From NCBI GenBank assembly GCA_019096065.1, contig JAGUCH010000001.1:16926001-16990000 (forward strand): 64,000 nucleotides of DNA, read 5' to 3'. Below the pieces are notes generated by a model, which was given only the letters and a program-made list of their open reading frames with translations, was not told the DNA's origin and ran no database searches. The translations under genes were made by a program, and so were the position numbers. This document shows, one piece after another, positions 11,599 to 23,731 of the stretch. Origin of the DNA: Paracyclopina nana. Taxonomy: Eukaryota > Arthropoda > Copepoda > Cyclopoida > Cyclopettidae. Every line of letters starts with the position of its first letter. The stretch's first letter is position 1.

Positions 11599-12922
11599 GC
11601 TAGCTCAAGTGCTCTTGAAAGAATAAAATATGAGGGAAAAGCGACGACCACGAGGCTCACAATTACAGCCCATTACAGAAAGCAAAAGCTACATTATTAA
11701 TATAACATTGGATTATTTTCAGCCGTTTCTTTCTTGCATAAAGAGTGAGAAAACTTATTAAGGTTAAGGAAAATACGGCAACATTATGTCATTTTGGTGG
11801 TTATTGAGCTCCAAAATGCCAGGCATACCTAATGTGTTTTGGGCCTTAAAATTGCTTGGAAATTAGAAAGCAATAATACAATTAACATGAGTACTAGAAG
11901 AAAAATGGCGGGTCTTTATATTTAATTGGAATGCAATCCTGCGGAAAATTGCTTCGCAATCAATTACGCGTACGTCTGAGGGACAAAATGACCAGCTCAT
12001 TTAATTTGATAGGCATTTTAATTTACCATCATATTGTGGCTGGTTCTTTGCGCAACCTTTTGATAATTACCAGGTAACGCTATTTAAATGCCCTTATGTA
12101 GTGATAATTTAGGTATTTTTTTTAACACCTGGCTTTTCACTACATTAGGGTATTTAAGCACCGTTACCTTGTAACGGAAGAGAGGTTGCATAAAGAACCA
12201 ACCATACATAGATAATATTAAAAAAGCTATTTCTTTGATTGATCTTGCTTAATTAGCCATTTTGAAAGGAGCAGAATAATAGATACTTCCAAATCGACCT
12301 TTGCTTTTTCATGATTTTTTGGAATTTTGGATGGAATTTCTGTGACTACCAAAATTAAAAATGTGTGCACTACACGTAATTGCTCTTCATAAGTGTACAC
12401 TTATCACAATTATTATGAAACGGCCGCTAGCTCGCTTAAGGCTACAAATATGCAATGTCAGGAAAGTTGCGCAATTACTTATTAAGCAAGTGTCCCTTAT
12501 TCATTGGTTGACTGTTATGAAATAGTGGCTGAAATACCAGCAACAAGTCTCCATTTTCCCTTTGAAAGTGACTGAATGCTTCTTGCTTTTTGATGTTCAC
12601 TTTCTAGCTTCAGGCTTTCAAATGGCCAAACAAAATTACCTGGGAGATGAAAAGATACTTTCTAGCTAGCGAACGCTAAAGAACAGTCAAAAATTCAGCT
12701 ATTGCATTTTGCTTGTCTTTTAGTTCCAATAGAAAGCCCTAGGCTGCAATCCATGAGCATCATCCCTCTATGACTGAAAAGAACAATACTCAAGGATACT
12801 TTTGTATTTCGTAGTCTTGGCCAGCCTAGAATGCTTTCAAAAATTCTGAACTAAAATTGAGTCCAGTTTTAAAAAAGTAACAAAAAAAGTAAAAACTGAA
12901 ACTTTAGAGTTTATTCTTTCAT
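11599..12922. other. Intergenic, mostly featureless
   Basis: AT-rich spacer between the channel gene and the receptor gene. Around 12690-12727 a short stretch (AATTCAGCTATTGCATTTTG onward) resembles the end of the 0.77-kb dispersed repeat found at 22337 and 51682, so it is probably a fragment of it. On the minus strand an AATAAA near 12910 serves the receptor gene. Confidence 0.5.
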
Positions 12923-15900
12923 TTATGATGCAACAGCTTGGCTGTCAGTTGAGTTATGGGTAGTGGTAATTGTCTGCCTGGAACCATGGTTAGCTCCATT
13001 ACCTCTTTTGCTGGAGCTAAAAATCAGAATCACAGTCCAAAAGCACCAGGCAATGAATTTGCAAATGCCAATGCACCATGAGCTAGTGATGGAAATCAGT
13101 TCAGCCCGGAAAGTTTCTTCAACGAGGCAGTAAACAATGAAATTCACTGAGGAGTTGAGGACGAGTAAAAAGTTGTTGGCGCTTATCATCACGTAGAGGG
13201 CCACAGGGACATGGAATTTGCCTTGCATGAAGCAGTAGCTGTGGTGCTTGGCAGTGGTATGAGATGGGTGGGTAACTTCATATGCCTGCATGGAGAGAAA
13301 GAGGCAAACATTAGACCTATGATGAATTTCATTTACTGTTGTAATTTATTAATTGCTTCGCAGCGAAGTAGTTGTTATGCTGCTCAAAAGGGGCGCAATT
13401 CCACTGCTGCCATTTTACAGCGCCAATGCAACAAAGCTCAAATGTGGTACAGCTCAAATGCGGTATAGCTTAAATGCGGTATAGCTTAAATGTGGAACAG
13501 CTCAATTGCGGAACAGCTCAAATGGGGTAGGGCTCAAGTGCTGTAAGGCTCAAATGAGGCAAGGCTCAATTGCGGAACAGCTCAAATGGGGTAGGGCTCA
13601 AGTGCTGTAAGGCTCAAATGAGGCAAGGCTCAAATGCGGTAAGGCTCAAATGAGGTACAGCTCAAAAGTGGTAAGGCTCAAATGCTGAACAGATCAAATG
13701 CAGTATAGCTCAAATACTGAAGAGCTCAATTGAGGAACTTGCGGAACAGCTCAATTGCGGAACAGCTCAATTGCGGAGCAGCTCAATTGTGGAACAGCTC
13801 AATTGTGGAACAGCTCAAATGCGATAAGGCTCAAATGCGGTAAACTCAAATGTGGTAAGGCTCAAATGGGGTACAGCTCAAAAGCGGTATGGCTCAAATG
13901 CAGTAGAGCTCAAATGCAGTAGTAAGGCTCAAATGCAGAAGTAAAGCTCAAATGCGGTAGTAAGGCTCAAAAGCGGTAAGGCTCAAATGCAGTTAGGCTC
14001 AAATGCGGGAAGGCTCAAATGTGGTACAGCTCAAATGCTGCAAAGCTCAAATGCAGTGAAACTTCAATGTGTTGAAGCTCATATGCAATAGAGCTCACTT
14101 TTGGTAGATCTAGAAAGCGGTAAATCTCTATTGCGATAAAGCTTACATACAGTAAAGCTTGCATGCAGTGATGCTCAAATGTGACACAGTTCAGCTAGCT
14201 AAGGGCTAGCTCGAAATAGTTAAGCTGAAGCTCAAATGAGGCAGAGGCCAAATGCGATAATGCTCACAGATTTCAATGCTTTATTTAGTTAGACGTTTTG
14301 TGGAAGCCCTTGTTACTCTTGTTTAAATTATCTCAGTGACGTACTTGCGCAGTTAATTGATCAACCTTGTGAGATGGCTTTTTAAAAATCATGTGCACAT
14401 CAAAGTCATTATACAGTATGCAGCTTAGACACGGATGCATAGCTTGTTAACATAAATTGCCGCAAAAGGCTCAAGGAAAAGTATAGCAATCTGAGCATAG
14501 TTGTACTTGCCTGCAAGGAAAACCTGAACATGTGGCAGAACAGGAAGATGAGGACGATAGATACGAGAATGATGGTCGATTTTTCCCTTCGTTTTCGGAT
14601 GTGCACCTGGCCTGGCTCGTATCGATGCAGGTTTTTGTTCAGGGGCTGCGCCTCTGAGGATCCAGGCATCTAGAAAAGGAAGAAATCCATAAATCTCTTT
14701 TGCAAGCAATGATTCTTACAGTACAGCAAACACGGCGTTACAAATACACACTCAACAAGATTAGAGGCCAATTCACAAAGCTTAAGCTTTTTTGCATTGG
14801 AGGTCTTGTTTTTTTGCTGGCTGCTCCCAAAACTACCAAAACTTTCTTCAGCAGCTCAACGTGGGAAAATGGAAAAAATTGTAGTATGCTCACTCGGTTA
14901 CTGCTGCTCGTTTCAGACTCTGATCGTTGAAGCTTTGCAGGTTTGCCTCCAACTGCCTCACCATTGGCACCAATTCCACCATTCTCATTACTTCTTTTAG
15001 CATTGTTTTCGGAATTGGCCCCTGCCAGAGCTTGGGCATTTTTGGTAGGATCCGAGCTAGCTGCCACGTGAGTGGACGCAGCTGCTGAGGAACTGACCAA
15101 ACTCGATCCATGCTGTAGGCCCAATCTTGAGCAGAATCTGTGCTTGAAGGACATTTTCGTCCTCTGGTGGTGCTTACAGCTGGTGGCAGCTATGACCAAG
15201 TCAGCCTGCTGCTGCCTCGAATTCTTCTTGCAATTCAGCTCCAGGCATTGGGGACAAGAGCAAGAGCATCCCATGGCATCACTGAGCTTGAGGTAGGCGT
15301 GTCCGCAGCAGAATCCATCCACTTGGGGCAAATCATCTGGCATCAAGTCAGACGACAGAGGGGAAGTGAGTGAAGTGCCAGCCTCACCTTTGCCACCACG
15401 AATAAATCTTCCAGAAGAGAGCTTTCTTTTGATGCTGCTGCACCCTTTGATGGGTGGCGTTGCCAAGGAGGATCCATTGAGTGAATTTTTGGCTTTCTTA
15501 AACACACAATGGCAGCAAGGTCCATTTGCTGTCTTTGCATGCGTCGTTTTGAACGAGCTGCTTCTTGAGTTGGCGTTTTTGGCCGAAGAAGAAGAAGCTT
15601 TGATTTTGGAGGTGGCTGTGGACCTGCTGGCATCCCCGTTGGAATTGGGCTGGATGAGGTCGTTGTCAGTGCTGCTGTTGGTCTTGGCAGTCGTGTTATT
15701 GGCATGTATGTTGTTGCAGGTCTGGGAAGACTGGTAGCGTCTCCCAATGAAGTGAGGGTGGCAGACGAACCTGTAGCGGTAGTTCGTGGATGCCCTGTAA
15801 ATAATGCAGCGTTTTGAAGAGATAATTAATGCGTGTGGTGTCAGCTCTTTTTCACCTTATTTTCATGTAGATTCGTATGTTGAAAAAGACCAGGGCCACA

Positions 15901-18900
15901 AAGGGAGCGAAGCCAGTGGCAAAAAGCTCGTCCCACCAGCCGCTGAACCGAATGTAGTCCTCGTTTTCGCTTAGAGGTGTTGTCCAAAAATCAGTATTGT
16001 TGCTTACCAACTAAAGACAGAAAACGTGCTGTTAATAGTGATTACTGCCAAAAATTGAGGCCCATCATTAATTTTTTTAATCATCTCTGGGAGAGTAATT
16101 TTCTTTTACCTGGAACTCCAAAAACTTGGGAAAGTTTTGCAACAGGGAGACGATGAAGACAAACAAAATGTACTGCCATGAGGCAGGCCTATGCCTCAAT
16201 GGATAGCATATGGCCTTATACCTATAGAAAAGCATGATTAATTAAAATTCAGTTGGTGCTCTACAATCAGAAGCTAGACAAGCTTGATGTATTTTTAAAG
16301 CTTAGACCCCTTTCGCCAATATTACGGAAGAATTAACATTTTAAAGCCATTTTCCGCTAATTTTTCGTCACGTTTTTATCCCAAATTGGCTGAATTGCAC
16401 AGCCAAAAATTATCCTGATGTAGACTTGACACGCAACTTAGGCGTGTTACTAGGGGGAAATATATCCACATTTTCCTTAAAACTTTTCCTCCAAAATTCT
16501 TCCGTTTCGAAGGAGAATACTTGGATATTGGAAAATGAAAGATGAATTAGCTGTTAAAATGAACTTCAAAGGAAATTGACATCGTTCAGCTCTGCCATGT
16601 TAATACCAAAAAAGGAAAAGTTGGGTTGCTTTCTTCCTTGGATATCATTAGCAAATTAGCCAGGTTAATTTGCTCACTTTTCTATATAGCCAGTTAAGTG
16701 TGTTTACCTTTCTGCAGAAATGGCTACAACCATAAAAATAGAAGACGAGAGTGTAATTGCTTTGCCAGGATGTAGAAAATGGGGAAAAGCAACTCTATAC
16801 CAGACAGGTATGGAGTCCATCGTTCCAATAATAGAGGAATCCAACACGTAGAATACAATGAGAACGCAATCAACAACAGCCAGAGTCATCAGCAGTTGGT
16901 GGAAGTTGGATCTCGACCTCTGCAACGAAAATTACACTCAGCCTCTCATAAATTACACATCAGCTACTTTTACTGCATGGTAAAAAGTAGTATTTTAATG
17001 CTACTTTTGAGTGGCTTCGCACTCTAATACTTAGCCATATAGTAGAAGAGGAGCAAAAAGTGAAAGCTCTGTTTTTACCCTCGAAGCAATGAGAATTAGC
17101 TTCCATACGAGGAAATTGCAGTGAAGAGTACAAGTGACAAGTTAATTTTTACCTGTCTCTTGAGGACTCTCAAGGTGATCAAATTGCCAAGCATGCCAAA
17201 GGCTCCGGTGAGCGAGAGGAAAACACCTTCCAGCCAAAATTTGACGTTGACAACAAACTTGGTGTGAGTTTTGTATTCCTGGTGGCAGGTGAAGTTTTCA
17301 GAGTGGTATTCCAAATCCATGGTGCTGGGGTCGTCAGAGTTGCCAAAAGTTGGCTGAGTGCTGCGAAAATCTTCGAATGTGGTGCCTAATGTGGGCGTTG
17401 CCTTCATTGGCTATCGAATTAGAAAGCAGACTTTTAACTAAATTCCTGATGTAGTATATTTTTGATTAACGTATCAAAATAGGTAATACGCGCAAGTTTG
17501 TTTTAACTTAGGCTTGTGTGGGCTGAGATTCTTAATAACCTAGCTATGTATATTGCATTTGATTCATGAATCAAGATTATGAACCCAAATCTCAGGAAAG
17601 CTTCAGATCAGAGCCAAAATCAAGCTGCGTAACAAAAATTGATTGCTTTCGAATTGAGAGTACAGCAACCATATTTTTACTGGAAAATTCCACGTCTCTT
17701 AGTAGTCTTAGAAGTCTTAAAAGTGACCAAGTTGGAAAAGTTACCTTTTCTGACAGTCCAACATAAAAGTCGTTGATAGAATGTTTGCAATTGCTTTGGC
17801 CATCGTTGATGGCATTTCGAGCAAAGATGAAGCAGTGATCAGTCGTGGTTAAAATGTCCCTCTGAAAAAAATCCATTTAAATTGTATTTTTTGATATTAT
17901 GCTGCTCTCATACCTTATTGCACACCGAATGCCATAGGCTTCTGATCTGCCATGTTTTCTTCATCCAATGCTCTTTGGCTGGATTGTCTGGCACCTCTTC
18001 TTCCATACTGGTCGTACTCAGCTGACAAGTGATGTATCTGTTCCACTCAGAGTCTAAGCCTTGGTCCAGTATCTTGGACAATGGATAGGAGGGTGTTTGC
18101 TCTTCACTTTTATCCTCATCCAGACGAATCATGGCTTCAATCCTGGGGCAAAATCTTGAAGACATGCTGTGGTACCAGTGCAGCAATGCAGCTGTACTAT
18201 TACACCTGAATTGAGCTGTATCTGAATTGTTGTCCGATACGTCCACAGCTCGTTCCATTTCCACCTTGAGCCTTTCAACGCACTGGCCAGCATTTGGAAT
18301 ACACTGAAAAAGAAGAGCAAAAAAGAATTACTCACTCTGGCTGTATTAAGAAAAATACAATTTGAGCATTTGTTATTGCTTGCAGCAGTGTATTCTGTGG
18401 CTGTAGTATTTTTCTAGCCGCGGCTGAGGAATATTGATGAATCGATAATTTCCTGAACAAACACTCCTCTTTTTCCACAAGTCTATGCCCAAAACATCAT
18501 GTGCAAGAATAAGAGGAAATACTACTAGTAGCATGACAGTGCTCCCTGTTACTGCATCATTTCTCTTCAATCAATCAAAATGAGAGACGTAAGATACAGC
18601 TTTTAAAAACGAGCCTTGTGTAAGCTAGAGCCCTTGATTTTGATGAGAGTATCTCGTTCTCAACAACAGCTGAACTTTTTTGTGACAAAATTTACTAAGG
18701 TACAGCTCAAACTACAGCTCCGATCGGAACGAAATTTTGAGGAGTTCATGGTTTCTCGGTACAAAAACCAAATTGCGAATAAAAATCGCATAACATAACA
18801 TAATAAACGGTGGGACAAAAATGGGCAGTTGTCGTGCTACGGTAGGCCGGCCACCTTTAGGCGGTTTTTGTGAACTGAGTTTTGAGAACGTTGTATTCAT

Positions 18901-21036
18901 CAAAATAGAGAGCTCTAGTGTAAGCAATTAGAGTATTTCTTACGTAAGATTCACTCACCAAATTGCTTTTGCGGCGCTTAGCCTCGTCACCACACAAGAT
19001 TTGCCTGATGATTCCATCATTGCCTTTGCTATCAGCAGGCGTGCTCACGTTTTGAATGCACTTCGTAAAGTTGCTCCAGTAAGACAAGTTGGACAGGAAA
19101 GTCTGGCCTCTTTTGAGCCCCTCGCAAACTCGCATTTTGAGTGCCATCAATTCAGTGGAATTGGCAACGAGGTCACTGATTAGTTTGGCTGGATGGCTGG
19201 TGTTACGAGAGCAGTAACTGCCTTTCCTCATGATACTGGAGTCCAATGGGATTTTGGTATTGTTTGCCCCATTATTGATAACGGGCTGCGAGGGTCCCAG
19301 TGAAGTTGAGGAGGATTCAGAGGTCCTTTGAGTCACCGTTTTGGCCAACTCGATGATGGTCCGCACGCAAAACAGCAGCTTAGGTGCATACTTGCTCTGG
19401 AACTAAGGAATAATCATGCCAAAGAACTGATAGCACATTCATCAAAATGCAGTTAGTACAGAAGACAAGACATTTGTAGAAAATGTGGGTATATATGCTT
19501 TGCCAATTTGGCAGGCTTTTCAAAAGTAGCATACCTCCAATTTTCCATCTTCTCCATCAGCATAGGGCTCGTCACAAAGAATATGTCTGACTGTCATGAT
19601 TTTGGAGGCTGATGAATTGCCATGAGCCCCTTGGAGAACGCAAATGATGAAATCTGTCCAATAGGCCATCTCATTTGGGGTGACATGAGGCTCATCCAGG
19701 GCTTGGTCTGGGCTCCGCATGCAAAACTCCATTTTGTGCTCCCTGAACCATTTCCAAGAAGCACTGAGAGCTCTGATGATTTCTTGGGGATTCTTCTTCT
19801 TGGGCTTGTGTGTGGTAGGAGGAACGCGATAGCCATCTGTATGAGCCATGGTGGCCACGTAGTACTCGTCTGTGGTGGTGAAACCATTCGGTGTGGTTGG
19901 CACATACAAGAATGGCGTGGTACTATTGGTCATTGACAGCTCGGCAGGCCTGAAAAGAAACGAAAACCATTCCTTTTTCAAACGTTTTCATGGAAAAATT
20001 TTCCTAGAGGGCGCTGCGTAGGGCACTAATTGTTTGAGGTGACCCAGCACGGCGGGTGCTCCTGTGAATGTTAGAAAAAGCGGCCCGGCCCGGCGGTGTT
20101 TTTCCCACTGCGCAGCGCCCTCTAGCGTACGAATCTTAATAGCTCTCTAATACAGAAGAGCACATTTGCTTTTGTTGGTATCAGAGCTAATAGCCTTAGT
20201 GGAACTTAGTTGCGGTATTTTAGCACAGAGTGGCGCTTCAGTCGCTCATCGGGGCAGTCCGAAAAAAATGCTCTAAAACTCGGTTTAAACTTAGCTGAAA
20301 ATGCCAAACTCCCTTCAATGCGTCGAAATATCATCAAGTTTGCCTCAAAAGTCCATTAAAACCCACTGAAACCCTTGAATTACGAAAATAATCTGCCCCG
20401 ATGGAGCTCCCAGCGCCATCTCGCGTAGGAATTATCCCTACTCAAAACTGTTGTTCCACTAAGGCTATTAATGCAAGTGTGCTCTTCAAGGAATATTGTA
20501 CAGCTTTAAAAAAGCAGTATTTGAAGAAAATCCCGGCTTACCCTCCGTTATTTGGTAGATGTCGCATAGACGAAGAAGCCATGGGCTTGCTAGTTGATCT
20601 ATACTGCAGTATCATGGTGACAATGTTCCCTGGCAAGCACAGAATCGACATGACAGCTATGAGCTGAAACAGCGAGCCATGCGACTTGACGAAATTGATC
20701 ATTTTCTGCGGGAAAGTGGGCTTTTGCTGGATGCGAACTCCCACTGGGTCAATGTTGTACACGTCGAACTCATCAGGATGCCTTTTGTATCTGGAGCAAC
20801 CTTGACTGCTGGTCGTATTGTTGCTGCTCGAGTGGTAGTTTTTGCCGTAATTCTGCGACCCAATCCTCCGCATTTTCTGCTTATGCGAGGAAGAAGAGGA
20901 ATCTGCAGCCACGCTACTTTCACCAGGTCTGCAAAAGGAAAAACACATGTGCTGTATAATTTTTCCATTAAAATACTAATTCTTTTTTTGCAACTTACTT
21001 GGTCCCTTTTTGCCTTTTTCGCTTGAGGAGTACCAT
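12923..21036 (-). CDS. Chimeric receptor: N-terminal TM + Cys-rich repeats + FMRFaR-like 7TM
   Basis: Thirteen exons join in frame: 21036-20999, 20928-20605, 19949-19535, 19402-18959, 18303-17914, 17861-17745, 17410-17153, 16919-16708, 16221-16110, 16010-15856, 15794-14894, 14669-14511, 13285-12923, giving 1,295 residues. Residues 1-98 are basic and Ser-rich, then one TM (about 99-119). Exons 3-6 encode a glycosylatable Cys-rich ectodomain with repeated motifs. Exon 7 opens the 7TM core (GAFGMLGNLITLRVL). Family landmarks are SAERYKAICYPLRHR, an RIYMKIRASTNYRYRF segment after TM5, YEVTHPSHTT after TM6 and NSSVNFIVYC in TM7, typical of FMRFamide-type peptide receptors. The third loop is about 300 residues. 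The alternative is two genes, with the 7TM starting at ATG 17407; against it, exon 7 is open upstream into a good acceptor and no AATAAA lies between. N-in, one TM, ectodomain, 7TM, C-in is a consistent topology. Confidence 0.7.
13436..14275. repeat. Intronic 15-16 bp minisatellite
   Basis: Roughly 50 degenerate copies of a unit like GGCTCAAATGCGGTAA or AGCTCAATTGCGGAAC stand head to tail. A 62-bp higher-order block is duplicated near 13500-13630. The array fills most of the last intron (13286-14510) of the chimeric receptor gene. Copies decay in sequence toward 14275. Confidence 0.92.
20004..20125. mobile_element. Short inverted-repeat element (MITE-like)
   Basis: CTAGAGGGCGCTGCG (20004-20018) and its exact inverse (20111-20125) bracket a GC-rich interior in intron 2 of the chimeric receptor gene. 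No convincing target duplication is visible, so it may be a very short MITE or a stable hairpin. Confidence 0.5.
20188..20470. mobile_element. TA-flanked MITE, family A, copy 1
   Basis: Perfect 18-bp ends, TAATAGCCTTAGTGGAAC and its inverse, bracket 283 bp inside intron 2 of the chimeric receptor gene. A nearly identical copy lies at 57465-57744. TA at both borders is consistent with a Tc1/mariner-type target duplication. There is no coding capacity. Confidence 0.82.
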
Positions 21037-21460
21037 TCTGAATTCAGACTCTTGAGCTTTTGCAGCAGAAGTAGCTTTATCAAATTCTAGCATTATAGAC
21101 TTTGGTATGAAAAATTATAGAAATATGCTCTCGGTTAGAGGAAGCTGGAGAAAAATAGAAATGCCATCATTGGAGGCCAATTCACTACTGAGGCTGCATA
21201 AAAAGAGAAGGTGCCTTCTTCGTTCCTCTTCGCAAGCACACAATTGTTGCTGCTCTTTACACTCTCCGCATGCGTTCGAGGTAGGTGAAAGCCTTATGCT
21301 AGTTCTTCAACTATGAACTAGGGATGGATGATGATGATGAGCCTTGCACCTATGAAATTATTAAGCCACTTTTGAAATAAATTAAGGGGCTAATAACTTG
21401 GCCCAAAAATTTAGCCCCGTTTTGGCAAAATAATTCACATCATCGATTTCTTCCTTTAAT
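21037..21460. other. Upstream region of the chimeric receptor gene
   Basis: This should hold the minus-strand promoter and 5' UTR. A GATGATGATGATGAG run is near 21326. No TATA box or coding frame is convincing. Confidence 0.35.
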
Positions 21461-21714
21461 TAAGCCAAAGGCGTAAAGTCACTAGATTCGCAGCGCCATC
21501 TAGCCCGGCAACTTTGCCCAGCACATTTGACATGGCTGCACTACATAGGCGATCACAAATGGGCTGTTTTTTGGCTTTTGGTGCACTAATTCTAAAAACT
21601 TTATTTTTACATATTCTACGGATAAAATGGCACCCTTTCAAGCCATAAAACCATATGCAACTCACACAAATTTCCAAGCTTTTCATGGCTGAAACCAATT
21701 TTTTAAGGAAAGAA
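21461..21714. mobile_element. MITE family B, 3'-truncated copy 1
   Basis: It begins TAAGCCAAAGGCGTAAAG and follows the same sequence as copies at 36449 and 58969 (ATTCGCAGCGCCATCTAGC, GACATGGCT, GGCGATCACAAAT, CATATGCAACTCACACAAAT). It stops after GCTGAAACCAATTTTTT, lacking the final 110 bp of the full copies. Confidence 0.75.
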
Positions 21715-22336
21715 TCAGACATCCAAGAATAGCCTTAGAATGCTCTTATGACTGCAAAACTTTCTTGAGCTTCCGCATGCCTAAATATTAACTAGTGAAG
21801 CTTTTGTCCTGATTTTCCTTGAGCTCAGTAAGTGAGCAATGCTTTGTGCTAACTGATGAAATGTGTTGAAATTCACTATTACTTTTAATGAGCTCAATTG
21901 ATTGAGCTATTGAAAAGGGGAAAATGTGGCGTATGTTTGCAAAAAAGAAGGTGAAAAATCAATTCCTTTCATCGCCATAACTCAATATTAATTGATTGCA
22001 TGCAAATCATTTTGGGATGGATGCAAAGCTGCTGGGCTTAATTAGCTGACTCGAGTAAATGCTTTTCTTCAGCTGCTTTTTTCATTGCTTTTTTGCAATC
22101 TCTCACCTTTTCCAACTCCTCGAAAATTCTTGAAGGAATGAAGAGCGCAAAACTCAAGTCAGATTAATATATAATGCAATATTGAAGTGGATAGATAGAG
22201 GTGTGAAATATTGGCGTTTTCCCTTTCCTTCTCAGAACTTCTGTACTTTGACGTTTGCAGCGCCCTTTAAATTAATGGTTATATCTTGGTTGCGTGAGTG
22301 TAACAAAATTGCGTGAAGAAGTGCCTTATAGGGCGG

Positions 22337-23103
22337 AACTAGAAGAGCCATATTCCTACTAACGGATTTTAAGCCATGGAGGGCTGAGAACTGCCTTGTC
22401 TAGCTGGGCTCACAATTCAAATTGGCTGGTTCTCTGATTAGAGGTGCAATATCTTATGGTTCTCTAAACTACTTGTAGTTTAAAAGATATGCTATGGTTA
22501 AGATACCTATTTTCAAAGCCCTAGATTAAAATATATTACCAAGTTTTTGAGGACTATTTCTCAAAATTAGGGACAATTCACTACTTTTGGGCTGGCTTTT
22601 TCCAATTTTCTTAGCTTTTGTGAAGCCAGTACAACAACTATAGCATGGCCATCATGATTACCAGAAAATACTTTTTCCTCAATTCATTGCAAGTAATGGC
22701 TAATTTGTATAAAAACTGGCCATTTTTATTGAATCCACACTAGATGAACTTGTTTGTTTTGAACTCACGCAGAGTTGAGCTTCAATAAGTAAGGCTATTT
22801 TTCCTTATTAGATCCATCATGCTCAGGTCTGGATATGATGTGACTCACGATCCAAAATTCCTTGACTTTCATGAATCTTACTCAAAATGGTACCATTCAG
22901 TTCCTTGAATCAATTGTACTGTTACAAGCTCAAAAAGAGAGATTTCTTTGTCATTTTGTTCCCTACAATTCTAAAAAACGTTTTCTTTGCTTTTTGTTAA
23001 AAGTGCTATTTTTTCCGCAATTGCTACGCACGCATACTCGCACGCCAAAGAACCAAAAATTCAGCACCATCTATTGCATTTTGTCTGTCTTTTGCTCCCC
23101 ATT
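22337..23103. repeat. Dispersed 0.77-kb repeat, copy 1
   Basis: The segment from ACTAGAAGAGCCATATTCC to TTTTGTCTGTCTTTTGCT recurs in the same orientation at 51682-52453, with scattered substitutions and small indels. Open frames in it are broken and unlike known proteins. It is an old interspersed element of unknown class. Confidence 0.8.
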
Positions 23104-23731
23104 GCATTGGTGGACTCTATTTTGGGAGGAGTAATTTTGGTGCTGCTTATTTGTGTATCTTGTAAAGGAAAATCTTTTAAGAACCTTTTTCCCATATCTT
23201 CAAAACTAATAGCCACATACGAAACATAAGGACTGAGTCTTCAAAGTCCATTTTGATCAAGCCATGCAAGCTTCTTTTCGGAGATTCTCCAGATTTTCAT
23301 GCAGCAACTTTTGCACCATTTATGTTCGTTTGAAAGTGTCACATGCAATTGTGAACACGTAAAACTCGTGGTCGTCTTGTTCTCTGTCAAAATATCTAAG
23401 AATCCTTAAAATTGTGATAATGAATCAAAATATCAAAGAATCCCTTCGTGATAATGTAATTAGTAGACCGTATTTTAAAAGATCTATTCTGGCAAAAGAT
23501 ACGTAACATCAAATAAGAGAAAAATATATACGTGTCTTTAAGTACTTTTCAAAAATACGAAATGACATCGTGAGAAAAAATACACACGTACTCCTTTTAG
23601 CCTTGAAAAGAAGGTTATAGAAAAGCTCTAATTTCAAACATGAAAGCGCAATTCGCTCACAATTTTGCACTGTTTACAAGATATGGCAAATTATAGGATG
23701 CCTTTAATTAAGCTCATTTTTTAAGTGACAT
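23104..23731. other. Intergenic, 3' of the acyl-CoA ligase gene
   Basis: AT-rich, with no gene or structured repeat seen. It holds the 3' UTR of the minus-strand ligase gene. Confidence 0.45.

Noticed and set aside
13436-14275. Regularly spaced repeats that look CRISPR-like
   Set aside because: The units are directly adjacent with no unique spacers and lie in an intron of an animal gene.
17592-17745. Read-through of exon 6 to a stop at 17592 as the end of a separate upstream gene
   Set aside because: The extension is low-complexity (RLLRLLR), a good GTAACT donor precedes it and no AATAAA follows. Kept only as the alternative to the fusion model.
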